The position numbers and the translations under genes were made by a program. 64,000 bases of DNA from Przewalskia tangutica. Taxonomy: Eukaryota; Streptophyta; Magnoliopsida; Solanales; Solanaceae. The DNA lies in assembly GCA_029844215.1 (NCBI GenBank), contig CM056736.1, positions 16,987,501 to 17,051,500 of the forward strand, in the 5' to 3' direction. Shown here piece after piece: positions 23,290 through 33,125 of this stretch; positions within the stretch are counted from its first letter, which is position 1; every line of letters starts with the position of its first letter. The notes below the pieces were generated by a model. The model saw only the letters and a program-made list of their open reading frames with translations, was not told the origin of the DNA and made no database searches.

Positions 23290-25868
23290 TGTCACGCCCC
23301 GACTTTTTCTAAGTCTTTACTTAGGGCGTGATGGCACCTGGACAATTATTTTCCACCAGGAGCACCATTTAATTCTCTTTATTTAGAAATTTTAACTTAT
23401 ATTCAAATACGGAGCGATTAATAAAAATAACAATAAAGAAATTTGTTTATGACTATAAAAAAAACATAACGCGAGCCCATGCTCGTGCAAATATTGTTTC
23501 TACATAGACATACTGACAAAGATTATTCTAAGTTGGAAGGGAGACCATTCCATACGGGCATTTTCCGAGACACTGGAACTGACATCCTGAACCTGACGAA
23601 TACCAAGCCCGAAGCAATGGACTTGGTATGACAAGAGGCTGCGGGACGATCGCTAGCCTTGGCGTGGAGCCTTTCCTCTATTACGCTTTCCTGAAACATG
23701 TTAAATAAAGAGTCAGCCCTACCATCTGGGGCTGAGTGAGAACCTTACCCTGCAATTCAAAGTAACACCACAATATTCCAAGTGCAATCACATTATAACG
23801 TAATAAGCATATTGCAAAAACATATCAGGTTACAACACTTTTAAATATGCAACAACTCCTCATAGGAAATTCTCGGTTTAACTAACACTTCATTTTATCT
23901 CGTATTATATGTTAAGACATTCCCCTGCATTTCCATATGTTTATTACATTTATATATTTGTGAACGCGTATTCACTTTTCATATTTATATATAGGTGAAC
24001 ATGTATTCATCTTTCATATTTGTTGCGCGCAACCCGATCCATTATATTTACGTATTTGTGAACACGTATTCACTTTACGCTTTGTTGCGCATGCAACCCG
24101 ATCCATTATGTTTACGTATTTGTGAACGCCGTATTCACTTTACGTTTTGTTGCGCGCGCAACCCGATCCATTATATTTACGTATTTGTGAACACGTATTC
24201 ACTTTACGCTTTGTTGCGCGCAACCCGATCCATTATGTTTACGTATTTGTGAACACGTATTCACTTTACGTTTTGTTGCGGCGTGCAACCCGATCCATTA
24301 TGTTTATATTTATATATTTATGTGAACACGTATTCACTTTTCATATTTTTCAGAAGATCGAATAAATAATATTCTTTTTCCCAACATTCTGTCATTCATA
24401 CTTGTAACAATTATAACTTTTTAACCATAACTCTAACTAAGGTGTTTCTCAAGCGGAAACTAAGGTAAGACAGAGATATTTCACTGTACCAAATTTCATT
24501 TAAAACTACTTTGGGTAACTAACACAAATTTATCCTCAAAACAGCCATATGAGATTTGTTTCGGCAGAATTTTTATTAAACAGAACTCAATCTTAGAATA
24601 GTCATAACTCCTGATCTGTAAACCCGTTCAAGCCCCATAAAATCTCAAAACGACGAGAACATAGAGATACACGTCTCCATGTGAACCATCCTTTCATATT
24701 CTGTACCATTTGGTACAGTTTTACACTTTTATTCGCTGCCCTTCCTGGATCTCGATAGATCCGAGGCAGAAACTTTAAACAGCGATAACTCTCAATCCGT
24801 AAGTCGGATAGACCCCCGTAAGGTCTCAAAATGTCCACAACAGAGAGATCTAGAACTTTACTTTAGCAATAATCTTCATATTCCCCACAGATTAGTACAG
24901 TTTTACGTTTCCACGTCCTGCCCTTCTGGATTCCGATGAATCCGAGGCAGCAACTTCAAACTACAATAACTCTCAACTCGTAAGTCCGTTTTAATAAATA
25001 TTTATCTATATCTGTCCGTAACAGAGATATTTACAACCATGTAAATTTTCATATAATTCTAATAAGTAAAACTCTATAAAAACAGTCCGTAATTATGCCT
25101 TTCTGAATTTCGACCAAATCTAAGGCAGGAACTTTGAACTATGATAACTTTCAAACCGTATGTCCAATTTACCTCATTTTTGGTTCTATATGATCATATT
25201 ATAGAGGTGTAGCACTCTTCCCAATTTCATCAAATTCTAACTATTACAACTCAGTGAGAACAGTTCGTAAAGTTCATGACGCAACTAGTTATCTAGACAA
25301 TCAAAAGTTCAATATTTCTTTTCAACACTCAATTCTTATTCTAACATGTATTGAACTAAGAATAAAGGATGTTACCAAGAATTTCTGAGTGAGAAAACTC
25401 ACCTTGTAAGTGTGAAGATTATTGTTGTGTGGTTGCTAAAATTATCCTTACTCTCTAGTATTTTGCTTCTTGTTCTTCTTGCCCTCTTGGTATTTTTTTC
25501 CTCTTCTTTTCACTTGTTTTTTTCTGATTTTCTAACCTTTATGTTATGTACTTTTTTTTGTGTGTAAATACAATGTATAAGTGGAGAGTTTTCTATAACC
25601 TATGGGAGATGGAATGACAAGAATTGGAGGGGAAATGAAAAGGGGGGAAGGGGGGGGGGGGGGAAGCAAAGGACGTATGCATGCTGCAATTCCTCTTCTT
25701 TTTTTTTTGTCTTTTTTTTTTTTTTTCTTCTTATTTTCATTTCATCTATCTATTTATCCAACTTTAATACTAACTCTATCCATGCAATTTATTCTTTGTT
25801 TTCTTATATATATATATTTTTATTAACCCAACCACAACTATATATATTTTTTTTTTCCGGATTTCACA
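23290..25868 (-). repeat. LTR-A (3' LTR) of the Tekay complex
   Basis: This LTR is 2579 bp. It includes a 60-65-bp tandem repeat at about 23990-24350 (unit with gcaacccgatccattat and gtgaacacgtattcac). It also includes three to four diverged copies of a 130-150-bp segment at about 24590-25260 (words ccgaggcag, ataactctcaa and gtaagtc). A poly-G run lies at about 25641-25661 and T-rich DNA follows. Confidence 0.9.
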
Positions 25869-26122
25869 TTCTCTCCTCCTTAAGCAACATTCGTCCTCGA
25901 ATGTGAATAAGGTCGTAACATAATCACATGGACACAATAATAACATAATCACATAGACACAATAATGTTTATTGTTATTGTAACAAATTTGAATTTGAGG
26001 CTTCACATTCTCCCTTCCTTAAGAAGCATTCGTCCTCGAATGAGAATAAGGTTGTAACACATGCATATAGACACGCAAATGACACACATATGAAGTATTA
26101 TGTAACACTTTTTTTTATTACC
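25869..26122 (-). other. Polypurine tract and duplicated 3' untranslated segment of Tekay
   Basis: In minus-strand sense the purine run cttaaggaggagagaa directly precedes LTR-A. A second copy (cttaaggaagggagaat) lies about 140 bp upstream at about 26005-26021, each beside cattcgaggacgaatg. The segment from about 25865 to 26005 is thus a partial tandem duplication. This G-rich ending next to FEDE-coding sequence is usual for chromoviruses. Confidence 0.7.
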
Positions 26123-27504
26123 TTAGTCAAATAGGAATGAATATTTGACTTTCATCGTCTTTTCAGCTTCCCAGGTGGCTTCCTCTGTGGAGTGATTCCT
26201 CCATAGGACTTTCACGGAAGCAATATCTTTATTTCTAAGGCGTTGGACCTTTCTATCAAGTATTTCTACCGGAGCCTCTTCATATTGAAGCTCTTTATTA
26301 AGAACTATCTCCTGGGGAAGGATGACGTGACTTGGATCGTGCAAGTATTTTCGTAACGTTGACACATGAAATACCAGATGCACTGCTTCCAGCTCTTGTG
26401 GAATTTGCTAATTCGTAAGCCACATTCCCCACTCTTTGCAAGATCTCATATGGCCCAATAAACCTTGGGCTCAATTTCCCTTTCTTACCAAAACGCATCA
26501 CTCCCTTCATTGGGGACACTTTTAAAAATACTTTCTCCCCCTCTTGGAATTCAAGATCTCTTTTCCGATGATCCGCATAGGACTTATGACGGCTATGAGC
26601 TGTTTTGATCCACTCCCGAATCATCTGTACCATTTATTTGTTTCTTGAATGACTTCAGGTCCGAACAGTTGCGTCTCACCCACCTCGAACCATCCAAGTG
26701 GAGACCTACATTTTCGTCCATATAATGATTCAAACGGGGCCATTTGTATGCTAGAGTGAAAACTATTGTTGTAAGCGAACTCAATTAAACATAGATGGTC
26801 CAACCAGCTTCCCTGAAAATCTAACACACAAGATCGCAACATGTCCTCAAGTGTTTGAATTGTTCGCTCAGCTTGCCCATCTGTTTGCGGGTGGAAAGCC
26901 GTGCTTAACTTAACTTTTGTTCCGAGACCCTGTTGGAAACTTTGCCAAAAGTGTGAGGTGAACTGGGAACCCCTATCTGAAATAATTTGTAAGGGAATCA
27001 CGTGTAACCGCACAATCTCCTTCAAATAAATCTGTGTGTACTGTGGTGAGCGATACGTAGTCTTGACCGGTAAGAAATGGGCTGACTTTGTAAGCCGATC
27101 AACAATCACCCAAATAGAATCATACCCTTCTCGAGTTTTCGCACTGGGCCATTTAAATCCATATGAATCGCCTCCCATTTCCACTGGGGACTCCAATGTC
27201 CTGAAGTAATCCGCTGTTTTGATGTTCACTTTCACCGCCGACATATAAGACACCTCCCGACAAACTCCGCAACGTCTTTCTTCATCCCGTCCCACCAGTA
27301 ATTTGCCTTGAGGTCCTGATACATTTTTGTTGATCCTGGATGAATGGAATATCTTGTGTTGTGACCCTCATCTAAGATCTTCCGCCTTAGGAACACATAA
27401 CCTACCCTTATACCGAAGGGTTCCGTCATTATCTCCCAATGTAAACTGTGAAGGTTTTCCCTGTTGGATCCTCTCCCGAAATCCAACAAACTCCGTATCC
27501 TCAA
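26123..27504 (-). pseudogene. Tekay integrase with C-terminal chromodomain
   Basis: The minus-strand reading gives the H2C2 zinc region (HNTRYSIHPGSTKMYQDL, GRCLICRR). The catalytic core follows, with the three acidic positions in DRLTKSAHF, ISDRGSQFT and GQAERTIQTLEDML. A C-terminal domain (KVFLKVSPMKGVMRFGKKGK) and a chromodomain-like end (DRKVQRLRNKDIASVKVLWR, EATWEAE) complete it. The enzyme would insert retrotransposon DNA, and the chromodomain would direct it to histone-marked chromatin. It is split over at least four frames (breaks near 26380, 26630 and 27250), so it is inactive. Confidence 0.88.
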
Positions 27505-28300
27505 ACTGACTTTCTTTTATTTCCAAGCTAAGGCATCGCGAGGTATCATGTACCACCACCCTACCTTCACCGATATCGCTTAAGCTAACCCCGAGGTTTC
27601 CCAATCTTTGTACCTCACGAACAATACCTCTTTGTATTGCCAAATGGGCTGCTGCCCATTGATCTCCCATCGAGCGCCACCACCACGTTGGCTTTCCCAG
27701 GATGGTAAAGAATACTAAGGTCATAATCCTTAAGCAACTCTAACCATCTTTTTTGTCGGAGATTCAAATCCTTCTGCATGGTATGTACTGCAAACTCTTA
27801 TGATCTGTAAATATGTCCACATGCACACCATACAAATAATGTCTCCATATTCATAAGGCAAACACCACCGCAGCTAATTCCAAGTCATGAGTTGGGTAAT
27901 TCTTCTCATGTATCTTCAACTATCTAGATGCATACGCAATAACCTTTCCAAACTGCATCAAGACACATCCTAACCCAACTCTAGAGGCATCGCAATAGAT
28001 TGTGAACCCTTCTTGTCCCGATGGTAAGGTTAGGACTGGTGCAGTAGTCAACAATTCCTTTAGTTTCTGAAAACTTTCTTCACATGCTTCTGACCACTGG
28101 TACTAAACCGCTTTTTGAGTCAACCGGGTCAAGGGAGCAGCAAGACTAGAAAAACCTTTTACGAATCTTCTATAATACCCAGCCAACTTCTAACCTCTGT
28201 CGGAGTGGTCGGTTTTTGGCCAGTTCTTCACTGCTTCTATCTTCTGGGGGTCTACCATAATTCCACCCCTTGACACAACATGACCCAAAAAGGCTACCTT
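27505..28300 (-). pseudogene. Tekay RNase H region, decayed
   Basis: Fragments on the minus strand fit the RNase H and connection domains, including RRWWRLLKDYD-like decayed text near 27730 and the downstream linker VQRLGNLGVSLSDIGEGRV at 27550-27620. Multiple stops break the frame. Order and position between reverse transcriptase and integrase support the call more than any single motif. Confidence 0.65.
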
Positions 28301-29119
28301 TTCCAACCAAAATTCACACTTTGAAAATTTAGCATATAGTTTCTCCTGTTTCAAGACTTGAAGCACTACCTCGACGCTTCTTCATGTTCTTCAACACTCT
28401 ATCAGAGATTAGGATATCATCTATGAACACAATCACGATCATATCTAGGAATGGTTTGAAGATTCGCTCATTAAATCCATAAAAGCCGATGGGCATTGTT
28501 AACCCAAAAGACATGACCAAGAACTCATAATGGCCGACGGTTCTAAAGGTTGTTTTGATATATCATCCGGATTTATTTTCACCGGTGATATCCCGAACGA
28601 GATCAATCTTGAAAAACAAATAGCTCCCCGAAGTTGGTCAAAAGATCATCGATTCTTGTAATGGGTATCGGTTCTTGATCGTGACCTTATTGAGCCGATA
28701 ATCGATGCACATTCGGAGCGATCCGCCTTTCTTTTTCACAAACAGATCGTGCACCCCAACGGAAACACTAGGCCTTATAAAGCCTTTATCCGTAAGATCC
28801 TTCAATTGTTCTTTTAACTCCTCAATTCACCGGGCCATTCGATATGGAGGAATAGAAATGGGTCTTGTACCAAATTAACTCTATAGCAAACTCCACTTCT
28901 ATCCGAAGGAAGGCTGGAAGATCTCCAGAAAAACCTCCAAAATTTCAACAATAGAACATCATTCACCTGGGATTCTTTTGGGTATCCACTATATTAGCCG
29001 ATATGCATACTCCACTGTGACTTCTCAATAACTTTTGAGCCCCAAGGTAGAAAATAAACCGACTGAGGATATTCCAACCCTACCCTTATAACAACTTCGT
29101 TCTCAGAAAGTTAATCTCA
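28301..29119 (-). pseudogene. Tekay reverse transcriptase, decayed
   Basis: A short frame (28329-28520, minus) retains MSFGLTMPIGF and the catalytic box VIVFIDDILIS (FIDD). Upstream, broken frames at 28560-28800 correspond to the fingers and palm segment. Stops and frameshifts are frequent, and several differences from the expected family sequence fall on CCTGG-like words (see findings). Confidence 0.75.
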
Positions 29120-29440
29120 CTATCTTTCACGACAATCTAACATGGCATAACATGCCGACAACCAATCCATACCCAAAATGACGTCGAAGTCTACCATATC
29201 AAGTAGTACTAGGTTCACCATTGTTCCCCTGCCATTCACTTCTAATGGGAAATTATTTACCCCCCGAGAGGCCCAAATTGAGGCCCCTACTGGTGTCATA
29301 ACCTCAAAAGGTTCACTTAAATAAGAAGGTTCTACGTGTAAATTCTTAGCAAAGCCCATTGACACATATGAAAATGTAGAGCCAGGATCGTATAATAGAA
29401 ATGCAGGAATACTCGAGACTAGCAAAATACATGTGACCAC
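29120..29440 (-). pseudogene. Tekay aspartic protease
   Basis: The minus-strand frame of 106 codons contains LLYDPGSTFSYVSMGFAKNL, where the usual D-S/T-G active site reads DPGST, and VILGMDWLS near the end. The middle residue of the active-site triad is replaced by Pro. The protease would be impaired even if the frame were intact. Confidence 0.82.
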
Positions 29441-29454
29441 CGCATTAGATGCTT

Positions 29455-30743
29455 CTACCTCATTCCTCTGGGCAAAGCGTAGAGCCGATTAGAATTGTTG
29501 GGTTGTTGACCTCCCTGACTCTGGAGGGGTTGGTTTCCCTGATTTCCCCTGTAGGCAGTTGTGGTTGCTTCAGACCTCCCCTGAATAGATTGAGTTTGGG
29601 TCCTCTTCTTGCAATCCCTGGCATAGTGCCCTGACTCTCCATAGTTATAACATGTCTTCGTTAAGAGCCGACATTCTCCAGTGTGTTTTCTTTGACAAAT
29701 CTTACAAATCGGTTTGTCACCTCCTGTGTTAGGGTTGGTGGCCTTGTCCTTGCTACCTTGGTAATTAGACCAACTGTGCCCCTTAGGCTTGAAATAAGAC
29801 TGGCCTACAGATTGGTTCAGTCCTGAAGATCCCTTACTAAACTCCTGCTTCTGATTTTGACTCTGGTTAAATGACCCCGACGTCCGAAATCTCTTCTGCG
29901 AATATTCTCTTTTTGCTTTAGCGAAACCTTCTACCCTCAAAGCCATATCGACAATCTGAAGATAAGCTCGATCGTTGGCTAACACCACCATCTTCTCTGC
30001 TATGTTCGGGTTTAAACCCTCTACAAATCGCTTGACTCTATCCATTTCTGTAGGGACGACATGTGTGTTGTATGCCGATAACCTCACGAACTGTGTATCA
30101 TATTTTTGTACACTACGGTCACCTTGCTTCAATTGTTCAAACTCCCGTCTGAGCGCATCCTTGCGCGTATTAGGCATAAATTTCTCAATGAATGTCGCTA
30201 TGAATCCTCCCCAAGTCATTGGTGGTGACATCGGGGGACGATTTTTCCTAAAATTCCTCCACCACACTCCTGCATCATCCACTAGTCGTGTGCCTACCAA
30301 GTTGACGCCATGCGTCTCCACGCATCCCAATGTGAACATTAAGTCTTCAACTTCATCGAGGAATACTATCGGGTCGGCCTTGGGGTCATTCCCTGAGTAA
30401 AGTGGTTCTCTTCTCCTCATAAAATTTGCCCATAGCCTATCAGTATCGCTGAGCTTCTACACTCGGTCCGGTGCGCATGCAATCGATCCTGTGGCCGTCG
30501 TTCTCGTTCGGCTATGACAGAGACACTAGGTGCGGCGAACCATGTGTGGAATCGCACTGTCATTAACTCTATGAGTCTATCTAGTTTTTGTCCCACCGTT
30601 TCTTGGGCCATTTGACTCTCGTTCTCTCCAACATTTTCTCCGACATTTTCTCCGCTCCCTTCAGACACCACTACGTCAACTGGAGGTACATGAGCTTCGT
30701 GATGAACCTCCTCTTGAGCCCCCGGGATTTGTGAATTCACCAT
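29455..30743 (-). pseudogene. Tekay gag
   Basis: The minus-strand frame 30420-29455 (321 codons) has the capsid domain (RREPLYSGNDPKADPIVFLD, DDAGVWWRNFRKN, FIEKFMPNTRKDALRREFE, NPNIAEKM) and a CCHC knuckle CYNYGESGHYARDC. The N-terminal part (30743-30417) is in another frame, with disturbed text near 30440-30535. A second partial copy of the same gag lies at 31915-32760. Gag would form the particle and bind RNA. Confidence 0.88.
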
Positions 30744-31090
30744 TTTCTTATGAGTCCATCTTACGACGCATGAACTTCATCTGAGATCTCATCCCTTTGC
30801 CTGTTCCATGAGTACTTCCCTCTTTGTTGGAACTCGCCTTATAATCGCCATCTACACAAATCATATTAGTCAGTATAACGTTGTACAATCCCCCTTTCTA
30901 ACCCGTGTGAAGGAGGTAGTACGAGAAATCAAGTCTTTGAAAAGACTCAAGGTAGGCACGAGAAGAGTACGAAAGAAGGGAAACTTTAGGATGTTATTCC
31001 GTTCACTTATTACTAAGGTGGCGCGCACACCGTCGCAATAAGTAACCGTTCAAACACCCAACTCGAAGAAAACTTCCTAGAATCTCTTAA

Positions 31091-31106
31091 CCTGGCTCTG
31101 ATACCA
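31091..31106 (-). other. Tekay primer-binding site 1 (initiator tRNA-Met)
   Basis: The minus-strand reading tggtatcagagccagg is a perfect 16-base complement to the 3' end of plant initiator tRNA-Met, three bases from LTR-B. It is the intact primer site of this complex. Confidence 0.88.
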
Positions 31107-31109
31107 ACT

Positions 31110-31914
31110 TGTCACACCCCGACTTTTCCTAAGTCTTTACTTAGGGCGTGATGACACCTGGACAATTATTTTCCACCAGAAGCACCATTTAATTCTCTTT
31201 ATTTAGAAATTTAAACTTATATTCAAATTCGGAGCGATTAATAAAAATAACAATAAAGAAATTTGTTTATGACTATAAAAAAAAACATAACGCGAGCCCA
31301 TGCTTGTGCAAATATTGTTTCTACATAGACATACTGACAAAGATTATTCTAAGTTGGAAGGGAGACCATTCCATACGGGCATTTCTCGAGACACCGAATC
31401 GACATCTCGAACTCGATTTAATACCAAGCCCAAACAATGGACTTGGTATGACAAGAGGTCGCGGACGATCGCTAGCCTTGGCGTGAGCCTTTCCTTTATT
31501 ACGCTTTCAAACATGTTAAATAAAAGAGTCACTCTACCATCTGAGTGAGAACCTTACCCTGCAATTCAAAGTAACACCACAATATTCCAAGTGCAATCAC
31601 ATTATAACGTAATAAGCATATTGCAAAAACATATCAGGTTACAACACTTTTAAATATGCAACAACTCCTCATAGGAAATTCTCGGTTTAACTAACACTTC
31701 ATTTTATCTCGTATTATACGTTAAGACCTTCCCCTGCATTTCCATATGTTTATTACATTTATATATTTGTGAACGCGTATTCACTTTTCATATTTATATA
31801 TAGGTGAACATGTATTCATCTTTCATATTTGTTGCGGCGTGCAACCCGATCCATTATATTTACGTATTTGTGAACACGTATTCACTTTACGTTTTGTTGC
31901 GGCGTGTAACCCGA
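31110..31914 (-). repeat. LTR-B of the Tekay complex, truncated
   Basis: The segment starts TGTCACACCCC next to primer site 1 and matches the first 0.8 kb of LTR-A and LTR-C. It breaks off at 31914 inside the internal tandem repeat, right after cgtgtaacccgat, and joins gag sequence. It has unusual local differences at 31390-31545 compared with the other two LTRs. Confidence 0.88.
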
Positions 31915-32760
31915 TTATTCTCTTTTTTCTTTAGCGAAACCTTCTACCCTCAAAGCCATATCGACAATCTGAAGATAAGTTCGATCGTTGGCTAACGCCA
32001 CCATCTTCTCTGCTATGTTCGGGTTTAAACCCTCTACAAATCGCTTGACTCTATCCATTTCTGTAGGGACGACATGTGTGTTGTATGCCGATAACCTCAC
32101 GAACTGTGTATCATATTCTTGTACACTGCGGTCATCTTGCTTCAATTGTTCAAACTCCCGTCTGAGCGCATCCTTGCGCGTATTAGGCATAAATTTCTCA
32201 ATGAATGCCGCTCTGAATCCTCCCCAAGTCATTGGTGGTGACATCGGGGGACGATTTTTCCTAAAACTCCTCCACCACACTCCTGCATCATCCACTAGTC
32301 GTGCGCCTACCAAGTTGACGCCCTGCGTCTCCACGCATCCCAATGTGAACATTAAGTCTTCAACTTCATCGAGGAATACTATCGGATCGGCCTTGGGGTC
32401 ATTCCCTGAGTAAAGTGGTTCTCTTCTCCTCATAAAATTTGCCCATAGCCTATCAGGTACTGCTTGAGCTTCTACACTCTCGGTCCGTGGTGCGATGCAT
32501 CGATCCTGTGGCAGTTCTGGTTCTGGGCTATAGCGAGACACTAGGTGCGGGCGGAACCATGTGTGGAATCTGGTATGCCATTAACTCTATGAGTCTATCT
32601 AGTTTCTGTCCCACCGTTTCTTGGGCCATTTGACTCTCGTTCTCTCCAACATTTTCTCCGACATTTTCTCCGCTCCTTGGACACCACTACGTCAACTGGA
32701 GGTACATGAGCTTCGTGATGAACCTCCTCTTGAGCCCCCGAGATTTGTGAATTCACCATT
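31915..32760 (-). pseudogene. Second, partial Tekay gag copy
   Basis: The minus-strand frame (32541-31915) repeats the gag capsid domain from ANFMRRREPLYSGNDPKADP to MALRVEGFAKEKRE and stops at the junction with LTR-B. The matching point in the full copy is near 29908. The upstream leader (32760-33106) also repeats. In the region of 32450-32560 this copy reads in frame where the other copy does not. Confidence 0.87.
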
Positions 32761-33106
32761 TTCTTCTGAGTCCATCTTACGACGCATGAACTTCATCTGA
32801 GCTCTCATCCCTTTGCCTGTTCCATGAGTACTTCCCTCTTTGTTGGAACTCGCCTTATAATCGCCATCTACACAAATCATATTAGTCAGTATAACGTTGT
32901 ACAATCCCATTTTCTAACCCGTGTGAAGGAGGTAGTACGAGAAATCAAGTCTTTGAAAAGACTCAAGGTAGGCACGAGAAGAGTACGAAAGAAGGGAGAC
33001 TTTAGGATGTTATTCCGTTCACTTATTACTAAGGTGGCGCGCACACCGTCGCAATAAGTAACCGTTCAAACACCCAACTCGAAGAAAACTTCCTAGAATC
33101 TCTTAA

Positions 33107-33122
33107 CCTGACTTTGATACCA
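33107..33122 (-). other. Tekay primer-binding site 2, mutated
   Basis: This is the same position and length as primer site 1 but with two C-to-T type changes seen on the plus strand (cctgactttgatacca against cctggctctgatacca). It borders LTR-C. Confidence 0.8.
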
Positions 33123-33125
33123 ACT

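Noticed and set aside
29975..30400. Plus-strand 141-codon frame, repeated at 31988-32413
   Set aside because: Both are antisense shadows of the two Tekay gag copies on the minus strand.
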